Origin: Bacteroidota bacterium
Lineage (GTDB): Bacteria; Bacteroidota; Rhodothermia; Rhodothermales; Bin80
Assembly (NCBI GenBank): GCA_026709065.1
Contig: JAPOTS010000086.1
Coordinates: 1-34,346 of the forward strand
DNA length: 34,346 bases
Direction of reading: 5' to 3'
Shown piece after piece: positions 8,801 through 16,884 of the stretch; the stretch's first letter is position 1; each line of letters opens with the position of its first letter. The position numbers and the translations under genes were made by a program. The notes below the pieces were generated by a model. It was not told where the DNA came from. It did not search any database and saw only the letters and a program-made list of their open reading frames with translations.

Positions 8801-10423
8801 GTCCAAGATGATGATGCACCCCAGATCCTGTTGAGCGATGAAAGCATTGAGATAGGCGAGGGAGCAACCGGTAATTTTAACGTTTCTCTTGTCACAGTCC
8901 CTACATCGGATGTAGAGGTTACGGTTTCAGAATTTACAAATCCTGAGTTAACGCGAACGCCCGCAACGCTAACATTTACAACATTAAACTATAATCAACC
9001 TAAGACGATTTCCGTGTCTGCCGATCATGATGTTAATATGGTCAATGAAATGGAAACACTCACTTTGACAAGTACAGGGGGTGGCTATACTGGAGTTTCG
9101 GCAAGATTGTCAGTTACGACCTTAGATGATGATATTGGTAAACCAACGGTCACTCTTACGGTTGATTCTAATCCTGTTACTGAAGGGGAATCTGCTTCGC
9201 TCACACTGACACTCTCGGCTCCAATTACATCTGCTGTTATGATTCCGATGATTATCACTAATGATTCTGCCGAGCAGTCCGATTACGAACCTGTTACCAT
9301 TATCAGTATTGATGCGAATAAGATGACGGGCGTAGCCACATTGATGACTAATGAGGATGATGACTATGATGATGAAGAACTTACCATCAAATTGGGAGAT
9401 CTACCTGACCAAGTGCTTCCAGGCACTACGACATCCATTGTCTTAACGATTGAGGATAATGATATTGAAGAGGTATCAGTGATATTTACACAGACGATCA
9501 TTGAATCTCAAATAGACTTGTACATAGACGACTCACTCTATGTAGATAACTTTAAGTTTCAATCTTCCACGAGGCAGGACATTGAGATCGGAACCATTAA
9601 GATCGATGTGATTGATAGCGATGCCACAGATAATTCAAGTCCGCTATACACAGAAGAGATGGAGCTCATAGCCGATCAACAGTATCATATCATCTTCCAA
9701 GGAAAAGACACTGATGATATCTCAACGGTTGAGGTGCAGGACAATAACGGTGATGACTCGATTGCTCAGGACTCAGTCTATGTTCTTGTGATCCATAGTG
9801 CGCCAGATTTAGGTCCGATCACGGTTCAGATTCTTGACCCAGAATCCAACAATGATATTATCCAAGTCCTGAGTGACAACTTGAACTATGGTGATGCGAG
9901 TTCCCAAGTTTTACTCGCTCAAAAACAGTATAATTTTGCAATACTTGGAGGATCAAATAAGCAGGATTCACCATTAGAGGTCTTTTCCGCTGACTGGTCA
10001 CAGTCTTCACAGCCTAAAGGGTTTTTGATTCTCTCTGGTAGTGGGCGTTCTATCAGTGAGGGACTCAATATGATGGGGGTGTGGCAGGATGGAGGTGTTT
10101 ATTTTCCTACCAAAGTCACATCAGCTGAGGATCTTCCCTTGAATCCTATTGATTTTGCGGTGGGTAATTACCCGACTCCATTTATAGATCAAACAAATTT
10201 GTGGATGACTTTGCCCGATGCATCCAACGTACACATTCAAATCGTTGATATTTTAGGGAGAATGACCTATGAAAATATTGGATTTGATGCCCAAGGCGGT
10301 CAGCGCCATCTATACGAGGTCAATACGGCCTCTTGGCCATCAGGAGTCTATTTCTACAGAGTCGTCGTGACCTCTCATGATGGGCAAACCATTGGTACTG
10401 GAAAAATGATCCGAGTCAAATAG
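5819..10423 (+). CDS. Giant secreted spondin-N / Calx-beta-like repeat protein with T9SS sorting domain
   Basis: The protein has 1534 residues from the ATG at 5819; a TTG at 5816 directly precedes it. The signal peptide covers about 1-27 and ends in SALGQ. Residues 30-220 match the spondin_N fold, with the hallmark strings HFSPLIGATHN, AETGG, APSPDWFVGV and YDAGTDSGPN, whose acidic residues bind calcium in F-spondin. Nine tandem units of about 100 residues (230-1215) resemble Calx-beta domains; each opens near a Glu-Gly and closes with an acidic Asp-rich loop (DDDAIDE, DNDSIND and similar). Two DUF4397-like beta domains follow at about 1219-1305 and 1320-1405. The C-terminal 85 residues, from YPTPF through LGR and GVYFYRV to the end, are a type A T9SS sorting domain. 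It should be exported by Sec, cross the outer membrane by the Por system and act as a calcium-stiffened surface adhesin. No catalytic site was seen. Confidence 0.92.
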   Translation: MKISNMMMQKFLGLSLIAVVLWTHSALGQGTATYKLTFTSTWTSSTHPTNYPPGPHFSPLIGATHNSSVTFWQTGAQATNGIEVMAETGGTNRFRTEINTARSASNADVIISGSGLGAPPTSTSLNFNIKPSFPLVTVVSMLAPSPDWFVGVSGLSLLNSDNTWKSSEEVMLFVYDAGTDSGPNYTSSNADVTPHENIERIAGSPFLVSGNVKPVGTFLFELKNSKTITVQSSITVTEGGSSSLNVRLNAAPTANATVTFSDFINPDLSRNPTSLVFTTTDYNTPKTVTITAASDDDAIDEAAETITLTANGGGYSSVTRDVTVTVIDIDEIALDVSPTALNIAEGSSLSYNVRLKSEPAGTVTVAITGASNEITASPASLTFATTNWNVNQPVNVTANVDDNAIDEQITLTNTASGGGYGSAPAVGVTVTANDNEQVELVVTPLTLNVDEGSSETYTVKLGSEPQGTVTVEVSGASGMISVDTDLNTQGLQSSLSFTTSDWDDLQTVTVSADQDDNAIDEQVTLTNTASGGGYASAASVGVTVNANDDEEARLVLAPVTLNIDEGASNSYTVTLNSEPSASVTVTISSNSQNVTIDTDSGTSGNQNTLTFTTSTWNNPQTVTVSAGHDDDGENEEVTLNHDATGGNFESVSSSLAVTIMDDDEAELLINPTSIIILEGASETYTIALATEPQGTVTVDVAGGSGVITVDTDSNTQGLQSSLTFTTSTWNTAQSITVTALEDNDESNHDITVTNTASGADYASVEADLSITVMDNDEPGLMVNPVSLTVNEGGVATYTIQLTTLPSGTVTVEITGESDGITLDSDANTNGDQSTLIFTTSNWNSPQTVTVSAGQDNDSINDVVTLTHSASGANYQSVETVAIEITVADDDLSGAAITIASTTVSVDEGSNATFDVTLAVPPTGEVEVGISDVSIPSLNRSPASLTFSSSNYNQPQTVTITASEDPDNNNESDSITLNPSGGGYDNASSLQVTITVQDDDAPQILLSDESIEIGEGATGNFNVSLVTVPTSDVEVTVSEFTNPELTRTPATLTFTTLNYNQPKTISVSADHDVNMVNEMETLTLTSTGGGYTGVSARLSVTTLDDDIGKPTVTLTVDSNPVTEGESASLTLTLSAPITSAVMIPMIITNDSAEQSDYEPVTIISIDANKMTGVATLMTNEDDDYDDEELTIKLGDLPDQVLPGTTTSIVLTIEDNDIEEVSVIFTQTIIESQIDLYIDDSLYVDNFKFQSSTRQDIEIGTIKIDVIDSDATDNSSPLYTEEMELIADQQYHIIFQGKDTDDISTVEVQDNNGDDSIAQDSVYVLVIHSAPDLGPITVQILDPESNNDIIQVLSDNLNYGDASSQVLLAQKQYNFAILGGSNKQDSPLEVFSADWSQSSQPKGFLILSGSGRSISEGLNMMGVWQDGGVYFPTKVTSAEDLPLNPIDFAVGNYPTPFIDQTNLWMTLPDASNVHIQIVDILGRMTYENIGFDAQGGQRHLYEVNTASWPSGVYFYRVVVTSHDGQTIGTGKMIRVK
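6510..9465 (+). repeat. Nine tandem Calx-beta-like coding repeats
   Basis: Units of roughly 290-330 bases begin near 6520, 6845, 7160, 7500, 7845, 8180, 8530, 8850 and 9175. Units 3 to 6 also share an Asp-Thr-Asp...Asn-Thr insertion and a TFTTS(T/D)W strand. Parts of units 3 and 5 are close at the DNA level; ATACTCAAGGACTGCAATC occurs in both, around 7278 and 7958. This points to recent duplication or recombination. The unit number may vary between strains. Confidence 0.85.
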
Positions 10424-10523
10424 CCAACTCAGACCAACATGGTTGAAAAGTTTTCATAGTTGACTGTGAAGATGGCTCAATCCATCAAATAGAAAATATT
10501 CTTGATCAGACCGTAAATCATTG

Positions 10524-11972
10524 ATGGAAAAGGATTTTGACCAAGCGACATCAAAACGAATGTGGGGTGGTCGTTTTTCTGGGGACACAGATGCGTTAGT
10601 TGAAGTCTTCGGTTCGTCGATTGAAGTGGATAAGCGAATGGCTTTGGAGGATATTGAGGGATCATTAGCCCATGCTTCCATGCTGATGGCTCAAAATATT
10701 CTGTCTGAGCAAGAATGCGATCTCATCTGTAAGGGGCTTCAAGCCATCCGTGATGATATAATTGCTGAAAGATTTGTTTGGAATACCGCCTTAGAGGATG
10801 TCCATATGAATATTGAGCACGAACTGACGCGCCGCATTGGGCCAATCGGTGGCAAACTTCATACCGCACGAAGCCGTAATGATCAGGTGTCCACAGATTT
10901 ACGCCTTTGGCTCCGTAGAGCGAGTGAGCGAATCGCACTAGAACTTTATACATTTCGGTCGGAGCTCGTCAAGATCGCTCAATCTCATCTAAATGTGGTC
11001 ATGCCGGGTTATACCCATCTACAGGTTGCACAACCAGTTCTATTTTCTCATCATATCATGGCCTATTATTCGATGTTCAGCCGTGACGCAGAGCGCCTTT
11101 CACAAGCTCAGAAGCGGATGAATGTGTCTCCTTTGGGCAGTTGTGCATTGGCAGGCACTGGGTTTAATATTGATCGTGGGGAGACCGCATCCAAACTAGG
11201 ATTTGATGGAGTGGCTATGAATTCAATGGATGCCGTCAGTGATCGAGACTTTGTATTGGACTACCTTTCAGTCTTTAGTATCTTGATGATTCATCTCTCT
11301 CGGTTGAGTGAGGAATTCATCCTTTGGTCAAGCCAGGAGTTCGGATTTATTAGCCTTCCTGATAGCCATGCAACTGGAAGCAGTATCATGCCCCAGAAAA
11401 AAAACCCTGATATGTGTGAATTGATTAGGGGAAAAGCTGGGCGGGTCTGTGGTAATTTCATGGCCCTATTGATGACGATGAAGGGATTACCACTAAGTTA
11501 CAACAAAGATATGCAAGAAGATAAAGAGGGTGTCTTTGATGCGGTAGACACCGTTGAAATGTCTCTTCAAATCTATTCTTCAATGTTGTCTGGAATAAAG
11601 GTCAATGCCGACCGGATGAGGCAAGCTGCTGAGTCAGGATTCAGCAATGCAACTGATTTAGCAGACTATCTCTCCACCAAGGGAATGCCATTTAGAGAAG
11701 CACATGAAGTCGTTGGCCGTTTAGTCGCTATCTGTTTGAGTGAGGGTATCACTTTAGAGTCGCTTTCCATCCAACAGATGCAAGAAGTAAGTCCGCTGAT
11801 TGAAGATGATATCAAGGATTATCTAACACTTGATGCAGTTGTTGGAGCACGGAGGAGTGCTGGGGGGACAGCTCCAAAGGAGGTTAAAAACCAGATTGCG
11901 TTTGCAATCAAGGAATTAAGCTCTGAAGCAGAGATACTTACTCCTGCTCAGACTCAGTCGTTCGTCCATTGA
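10524..11972 (+). CDS. argH: Argininosuccinate lyase
   Basis: ArgH cleaves argininosuccinate to arginine and fumarate, the last step of arginine synthesis, as a cytoplasmic homotetramer. The 482-residue length is normal. I see the N-terminal KRMWGGRF motif, the HTARSRNDQ substrate-binding stretch at about 110-118, the GYTHLQ(V)AQP motif and the superfamily signature GSSIMPQKKNPD at about 285-296 with catalytic Ser286. The ATG at 10524 is preferred over the preceding TTG at 10521. No other arg gene lies beside it. Its 3' end overlaps the convergent AI-2E family gene by 35 bases. No Shine-Dalgarno sequence is present, as in most genes here. Confidence 0.97.
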   Translation: MEKDFDQATSKRMWGGRFSGDTDALVEVFGSSIEVDKRMALEDIEGSLAHASMLMAQNILSEQECDLICKGLQAIRDDIIAERFVWNTALEDVHMNIEHELTRRIGPIGGKLHTARSRNDQVSTDLRLWLRRASERIALELYTFRSELVKIAQSHLNVVMPGYTHLQVAQPVLFSHHIMAYYSMFSRDAERLSQAQKRMNVSPLGSCALAGTGFNIDRGETASKLGFDGVAMNSMDAVSDRDFVLDYLSVFSILMIHLSRLSEEFILWSSQEFGFISLPDSHATGSSIMPQKKNPDMCELIRGKAGRVCGNFMALLMTMKGLPLSYNKDMQEDKEGVFDAVDTVEMSLQIYSSMLSGIKVNADRMRQAAESGFSNATDLADYLSTKGMPFREAHEVVGRLVAICLSEGITLESLSIQQMQEVSPLIEDDIKDYLTLDAVVGARRSAGGTAPKEVKNQIAFAIKELSSEAEILTPAQTQSFVH

Positions 11973-13029
11973 CAGAACCCATCAGCACGGCAATAGGGTG
12001 AAGGGATTCAATATTCTCAAAGAAGATTTTGAGTGTGGCTGTCAATGGGACGGCGAGGATCATTCCTGCTATTCCCCAAAGCCATCCCCAAAAGATTAGA
12101 GACACTATCACAAGAAGGGGGCTTAAATTCAAACTGAAGGCCATCAGTCTAGGATCTACAAAATTCCCCATGACCATTTGGATCAGCCACATCAGCAAGA
12201 GAGATACGATCGGAATTGTAAAGGTATCAAACTGAATCAGGGCAAAGCAAAAGGGAAGAATCACAGCAATGAATGAACCGATGTTCGGGATATAATTCAA
12301 AAGAAACGCAAGAAATCCCCAAAAAACAGGATAATCCACTCCTAAGATCCATAGGACTAAAAAGATCAGCAAGCCAGTTCCCAAACTCACCAATGTTTTT
12401 GCGACCAAATATTGCCTAACCTGTTGGCTAATGTTGTCTATGACTGAGGAGATACGATCGGCAATATCGGGAGGGTAGGCACGCTGAACTTTAACAACCA
12501 GCTCTCCGCTGCCCGCCAAAATAAATAGCATAAACAGAAAGACTAAAAATGTATTGCCTGCAAATGTCAGTGCTTCACCAATGCCATTTTGGATCATGCT
12601 AGGTACGATGGAGGGATCAATCAATTGTTCAAGTGCTCGTCCCTCTTGAAGTCCTATGATAGATGCGCCGCTCTGGACTAATCTATCAACATTTTCAATT
12701 AAGGTCTGAATGGAAGGTAGATATCGATCTGACGCGGTTGCAAGCGATTCAGCGCTGGAATAAACGACATAACTAATCATAAAGGCGATAGATGCCAGAA
12801 CAACGACCACCATGATCAATGCGACGACAGTTGGGACTTTGTGTTGCTTGAGATAGACAACGATTGGCTGAAAGATAAACGATAATAGAAGTGCAATAGA
12901 AAATGGAACTAACACAATTCGAAGCTCAAGAAGCGTAACGCCAACAAAAAAAGCAGCGATTAACCCCAAGAAAATTGATATTACTCCTTGTGGCTTTAGA
13001 TCCGAAAGATGTTTTGTTGAGTCAACCAC
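11938..13029 (-). CDS. AI-2E family (PerM/TqsA-like) membrane transporter
   Basis: The protein has 363 residues from a GTG start at 13029; no in-frame ATG lies close. It has the layout of the AI-2E/UPF0118 family: two N-terminal helix pairs (about 17-90), a periplasmic segment rich in Ser and Gly (about 90-150), and a C-terminal membrane block with the family's conserved LNYIPNIGS string and a VDPRLM segment. Members export various small molecules or ions; the AI-2 link is established for few of them, so the substrate is open. It is convergent with argH, with a 35-base overlap of the coding ends. The GlsB-like gene lies just upstream on the same strand (29 bases) and could share its transcript. 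Confidence 0.9.
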   Translation of the reverse strand: MVDSTKHLSDLKPQGVISIFLGLIAAFFVGVTLLELRIVLVPFSIALLLSFIFQPIVVYLKQHKVPTVVALIMVVVVLASIAFMISYVVYSSAESLATASDRYLPSIQTLIENVDRLVQSGASIIGLQEGRALEQLIDPSIVPSMIQNGIGEALTFAGNTFLVFLFMLFILAGSGELVVKVQRAYPPDIADRISSVIDNISQQVRQYLVAKTLVSLGTGLLIFLVLWILGVDYPVFWGFLAFLLNYIPNIGSFIAVILPFCFALIQFDTFTIPIVSLLLMWLIQMVMGNFVDPRLMAFSLNLSPLLVIVSLIFWGWLWGIAGMILAVPLTATLKIFFENIESLHPIAVLMGSVNGRTTESEQE

Positions 13030-13058
13030 TGATCAAGAGAGTCGATGATAGTGTCAGG

Positions 13059-13307
13059 TTAATTACGAAAGCGTTCCCATAGCCAGATGACGAACATAGA
13101 TCCAATGATTGCAACCAGAATGCTCCGCCAATCAAGTCCACCGACCCCTACGCCAAATAATAGGCTACCCGCAAAGCCTCCAAGCATTGCACCTACAATT
13201 CCGATAAGCATGGTCTTGAAGATCCCGTAACCTTGACGACCGGGATAGATCCATTTTGCCAATCCTCCAGCAATGAGCCCTAAAAGCATCCAACTAATGA
13301 TACCCAT
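13059..13307 (-). CDS. GlsB/YeaQ/YmgE family small membrane protein
   Basis: The protein has 82 residues and three membrane segments. It is of the Transgly_assoc family: the opening IISWMLLGLIAGGLAKW, the middle GIVGAMLGGFAGSLLFG and the C-terminal LVAIIGSMFVIWLW are typical. Family members are stress-induced inner-membrane proteins without a known enzymatic activity; the name transglycosylase-associated is historical. The ATG at 13307 gives the family's usual length. It sits 29 bases upstream of the AI-2E permease start and may form a short operon with it. Confidence 0.9.
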   Translation of the reverse strand: MGIISWMLLGLIAGGLAKWIYPGRQGYGIFKTMLIGIVGAMLGGFAGSLLFGVGVGGLDWRSILVAIIGSMFVIWLWERFRN

Positions 13308-13376
13308 AATAATAAAAATTTGGTTAACAGATCTATTTCCTACGTAAGGTCAGTGAAATAAGGTTCATTACAGGGC

Positions 13377-14285
13377 TTACAAATAATAGAGAATACTTAG
13401 GATATGTCCAGGACCGTCAAAACCATCTTCAAAGGGAATATATGCATAATCTGCAAAAATTCTATCAAAGAAGAGACCGATTCCAAATGTAAAATTTCGA
13501 AGTTCATCACGGGTAATATATCCACCCCGTAGGTCTACTAGATCCATGATCGTGACCGTACATCCTAGATGAAGTCGGGTTAATTCATCATCAATCAGGT
13601 GCGATGCTTCAATGTTCATACTCACATCAAGGAGTTGAGTCTGATCATAGAGTGCAATAATTTGGAGGGGGGAAATAGCGATTCCACCCTGAATGAGTCT
13701 AGGGAGAGGAGTACGCTCTACTTCAAGCGCACTCATTCGTCCGAAGTTGCGGGCTGCACCGCCCAAATTTAATTGTCCGTCAAGAAGGTCTATCTGTATG
13801 CCTAAATCAAACGCATATCCTGATGCGTCTGTGTCAAAGATTCTTTCACGTAGGTATTTAGCCGTAATCCCGGTTCGGATTCCAGCAATCATTCGTGCAT
13901 AACTTACCCCTGCACTAATAAATTGAGCACTGAATGTTCCATCTGGGGCACCTGGTTGAAGTCTGGCTTCAAGCTCCCCACTATCGGTAGCCGTAAGCGC
14001 TAACCCCCAAGCAATTTTATCGCCGACGGGAAGCTGAGCAGCAACATCGTAAACTTGAATATCACCAAGCCATCGACGATGCGAAGCGGCGATTGAGCGC
14101 CTTCCTTGGGTTAGCCCTGATGGATTCCAATAGGTCGCAAATGCATTATTAATAGTTGCCGTTTGAGCGTCACCCAATGCGCTTCCGCGCGCATTGACAC
14201 CTATCCGTAAAAAACTCAAACCAGTCTCCTGTGCCACCGTCAACGGAACAAATAAAGCTAGGACTAAGAGAATGATAAGTCGCAT
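13377..14285 (-). CDS. PorV/PorQ family outer-membrane beta-barrel protein
   Basis: The protein has 302 residues with a signal peptide at 1-18 (ends TVAQE). The N-terminal LRIGVNARGSALGDAQTA motif, followed by ATYWNPSGL, is the family signature of PorV/PorQ (UPF0164) proteins. The rest alternates in beta strands and ends in an aromatic-hydrophobic strand (SILYYL), as expected for an outer-membrane barrel. PorV is the T9SS shuttle that carries sorting-domain proteins from the translocon to the attachment complex. Whether this copy has that job or is a general FadL-like barrel is not decidable here. It is the last gene of the 18913-13377 operon, two bases after the previous stop, and two genes downstream of a protein that itself has a T9SS-type tail. 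Confidence 0.85.
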   Translation of the reverse strand: MRLIILLVLALFVPLTVAQETGLSFLRIGVNARGSALGDAQTATINNAFATYWNPSGLTQGRRSIAASHRRWLGDIQVYDVAAQLPVGDKIAWGLALTATDSGELEARLQPGAPDGTFSAQFISAGVSYARMIAGIRTGITAKYLRERIFDTDASGYAFDLGIQIDLLDGQLNLGGAARNFGRMSALEVERTPLPRLIQGGIAISPLQIIALYDQTQLLDVSMNIEASHLIDDELTRLHLGCTVTIMDLVDLRGGYITRDELRNFTFGIGLFFDRIFADYAYIPFEDGFDGPGHILSILYYL

Positions 14286-14287
14286 AT

Positions 14288-15295
14288 TTACAAAAAGAAT
14301 CGCAGGGTAAGCATATGCATCGCTCCCGTTGCATATGGTTCTAAAACAAAGGTATATGCAACTTGAGTAACTAAGAGTCCGAGAGATTGTTCAGTCATGA
14401 ACCCAACGCTAGGGCGCGGCCCCCCTTCAGTCATTGCTTCTAATCGTCCAAATCCAGCCCGTAATATCAGTGCAGGAACTAAGTTAAATTCAGCTCCTAA
14501 TCGCACATAGCTATGATGAAGGGTTAATTCCCGAGTGGAATAAATTTGTTGAGGGTTATTGGATGAAAAGATCACCATGGGTTGTTCAATTAAACGCTGA
14601 GAAAAGCGAGATTCATATTCGGCCAGAAGTTGTAATCTTTTTTGAAGTAGTGTCCAAGATACACCGATCCGCAAGCGGGTAGGAAATTGATCATCTGCCC
14701 CTTGCCCTTGTCCATCAAAAGAATCCCAATCATATTTGGCCAACAGATCATCAATGACGATTCCGAGATGTAATGTGGGTAAGATGTGTAATCCGATTCC
14801 AATATCAATTCCCAAGGTTTGAGTAGCTTCAAGATCGGCATGCAAATCGTTACGAAACAGTTGTAACCCTATGCCTACAGAAGCACGATTTTGAATCCGG
14901 ACTCCAAAGGCTGCATAGAACGCGTATTCATTCGTTGAAGCCATTCCAAGATGGTAGCCACTGGAATTGCGCTGGTCAATCTGTCCTACACCTGTATGGA
15001 TTAGCCCCGTTGCAATTCCAGCAATCGGCCTAAGTGGTGTTTTAAATTCAACGAATTGTAGCTGCCGATTGTGTGTCATCAGAGCCGCACTCAGTCCGAT
15101 GCTTTGTTTGGGAATATAGGGAGCAAGTGCCGGGTTGTAGAAGGGACTCGCCTCTCCAGAAGCATCTCCAGCTAGTGCGTTACCAACAGCAATCCCTCGT
15201 CCTCCAAAGCCAATACGCCCAATTTGCCCTGCCGTTTGACCATTGGCAAGGTATGTCAAAAACAGTAATAAGCTGATCACAAGATAGTGCTTCAT
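14288..15295 (-). CDS. Second PorV/PorQ-like outer-membrane protein
   Basis: The protein has 335 residues with a clear signal peptide at 1-19 (ends LANGQ). Near the N-terminus GRIGFGGRGIAVGNALAGD, then SPFYNPALAP, is a divergent version of the PorV/PorQ signature also seen in the next gene. Strong beta-strand alternation and a terminal Phe-rich strand (TLRFFL) support an outer-membrane barrel. The start ATG overlaps the stop of the upstream beta-propeller gene in TAATG, and the next PorV-like gene begins two bases after its stop, so the three are coupled. Two tandem paralogues suggest duplication and specialisation. The role is inferred: surface assembly or anchoring of the neighbouring propeller and lipoprotein. 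Confidence 0.8.
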   Translation of the reverse strand: MKHYLVISLLLFLTYLANGQTAGQIGRIGFGGRGIAVGNALAGDASGEASPFYNPALAPYIPKQSIGLSAALMTHNRQLQFVEFKTPLRPIAGIATGLIHTGVGQIDQRNSSGYHLGMASTNEYAFYAAFGVRIQNRASVGIGLQLFRNDLHADLEATQTLGIDIGIGLHILPTLHLGIVIDDLLAKYDWDSFDGQGQGADDQFPTRLRIGVSWTLLQKRLQLLAEYESRFSQRLIEQPMVIFSSNNPQQIYSTRELTLHHSYVRLGAEFNLVPALILRAGFGRLEAMTEGGPRPSVGFMTEQSLGLLVTQVAYTFVLEPYATGAMHMLTLRFFL

Positions 15296-16884
15296 TAATC
15301 AACAATCAGGATTTTTCCCCAGAAGAGTTCACCGTCAGTTTGAACGGCATAGAAATAAGGTCCATTGGCGAGTTTAAGTCCTCGGTCATCGGTGCCGTCC
15401 CAAGGAATTTCGTTCGCACCAATAAGCCCAGAGATAGACATGATTTCTCTCACAACTGTCATTCCAAAATCATAGATCCGAAGTGTGACTTCTTGGGAAT
15501 TTTCTAAATCATAACGGATGCGAATCAAACGGTCAGAAGACGGTGAGAATGGGTTTGGATAGGCATATGTAGAGACTTGTGGGACTCGATCAGCAGGAAT
15601 GATAGAAGCGAGTCCTGATGGATCAAGGGGAATCTCTGTGCGGAAAATTTCCCAAGAATTACCCTGATCAGTGCTTTTAAATAATCCATCTTGTGATCCG
15701 ATCCAGACCGCATTATCTGTGACGGCAACCGAATAGACGGATGCTCCTTCCCGTGAACTTCTTGATGGATTATTACGGTCTACAAAATTATTTTGAACGA
15801 AAAATGTAACGCCATCGTCATTAGATCTATACAAGCCTCGAGCGCAGACAATGTAGATTCGGGGGCCATCAAATGCAAAATCATAACATTGCTCACCATG
15901 CAATGCGGTTTGAAATGTCTGGCCTCCATCTCGAGTCACCGAAATCCCGTATCTCTGATTTCTTCCACGCCCTGGCCAATTTGTAGCCCAAATAGCGGGC
16001 CTGAGTGATCCACGGTCCTGCTGCTCAATCGACACAACCCAGTTTCCGAGTAACCCTTCTTCGCTGGTATAATGATGCCATCGGATACCTCCGTCTTCTG
16101 AGCGATTCAGCCCACCGGCTGTTCCGACCCAAACCGTTCCTTCAAGGTCAACGAGGACTGAAAAAGCCTGAAAATTTAATCCTTCAAATAGGGCTTCTGG
16201 GATGCCGACTGGTTGAACAAAAAACGGAAAATCATAGCCAAGTTCAGGGGCTAGATACGAGGTCGTATCGGGGGGAAGGATGATACGTTCCCAAGTTTGT
16301 CCCATGTCGCGACTACGACGAATTCCAGCCAACTGGCCTGCAACCCAAACTGTACCAGAGTCTGGATCATGATCAATGTCCCAAGGTGGACTCTGGGGAA
16401 GAACGGTGACCGCTAAGGCAGAAAGCCTTACAGATCCATAGGTAATCAATGTATCATTCGGATTATCAATCAGTCCAGTTGTCTCTGGATCATTGTCTGA
16501 TGGGGGGGCAGTGGTGCGGAGCAACCATGAGTTTCCACCATCGGAGGAAAATAACAACCCACGAGGTTCATTGATGGTCTGGGAACCATTATTATCAGTG
16601 GTGGATGTATACTGATTACCGATCCCGACCCAAATGGATTGATCTTTCACACTGAGTGAGTAGACGGAGTTATCAAAGCCGCGCAGTGATTCAACATTGG
16701 CTGCTTGCCAAGTGATTCCACCATCATGGGATACATTCAGATAAGGGCCAGCCCAAATAGATTCGCCAGATGCACCGAGGTTGGTGATATTATTGGCTAG
16801 GATTCCAGGTGAAGGGACAAGAGTTTGTGCTTGGACTGTAAATGCACAAGTGAAGAGAGCAGTTAAGAGGATGCGACGTATCAT
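15295..16884 (-). CDS. Secreted Asp-box (BNR) beta-propeller with FlgD-like/T9SS C-terminal domain
   Basis: The protein has 529 residues with signal peptide 1-19 (ends VQAQ). Residues 20-430 contain at least seven Asp-box motifs of the S-x-D-x-G-x-(T/S)-(W/F) type, for example SHDGGITW, SSDGGNSW, SEDGGIRW, TRDGGQTF and STDQGNSW, the hallmark of sialidase/Vps10/YCF48-like propellers. Sialidase catalytic Arg residues are not evident, so a binding or assembly role is more likely than hydrolysis. The C-terminal 85 residues begin with YPNPFSPSS, pass through LRIYDFGMTVVREI and EIPWDGTDDRG, and end GPYFYAV...GKILIVD: a FlgD Ig-like fold used as a T9SS sorting signal. It shares ATGA with the upstream lipoprotein stop and TAATG with the downstream barrel gene. 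Confidence 0.88.
   Translation of the reverse strand: MIRRILLTALFTCAFTVQAQTLVPSPGILANNITNLGASGESIWAGPYLNVSHDGGITWQAANVESLRGFDNSVYSLSVKDQSIWVGIGNQYTSTTDNNGSQTINEPRGLLFSSDGGNSWLLRTTAPPSDNDPETTGLIDNPNDTLITYGSVRLSALAVTVLPQSPPWDIDHDPDSGTVWVAGQLAGIRRSRDMGQTWERIILPPDTTSYLAPELGYDFPFFVQPVGIPEALFEGLNFQAFSVLVDLEGTVWVGTAGGLNRSEDGGIRWHHYTSEEGLLGNWVVSIEQQDRGSLRPAIWATNWPGRGRNQRYGISVTRDGGQTFQTALHGEQCYDFAFDGPRIYIVCARGLYRSNDDGVTFFVQNNFVDRNNPSRSSREGASVYSVAVTDNAVWIGSQDGLFKSTDQGNSWEIFRTEIPLDPSGLASIIPADRVPQVSTYAYPNPFSPSSDRLIRIRYDLENSQEVTLRIYDFGMTVVREIMSISGLIGANEIPWDGTDDRGLKLANGPYFYAVQTDGELFWGKILIVD

Noticed and set aside
6510-9465. CRISPR-like or tandem DNA repeat
   Set aside because: The periodicity is about 300 bases, lies wholly in frame within a coding gene and follows protein-domain boundaries.
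10424-10460. Possible terminator after the spondin-protein gene
   Set aside because: Only a 4-base stem (CAAC/GTTG) without a T run could be formed.
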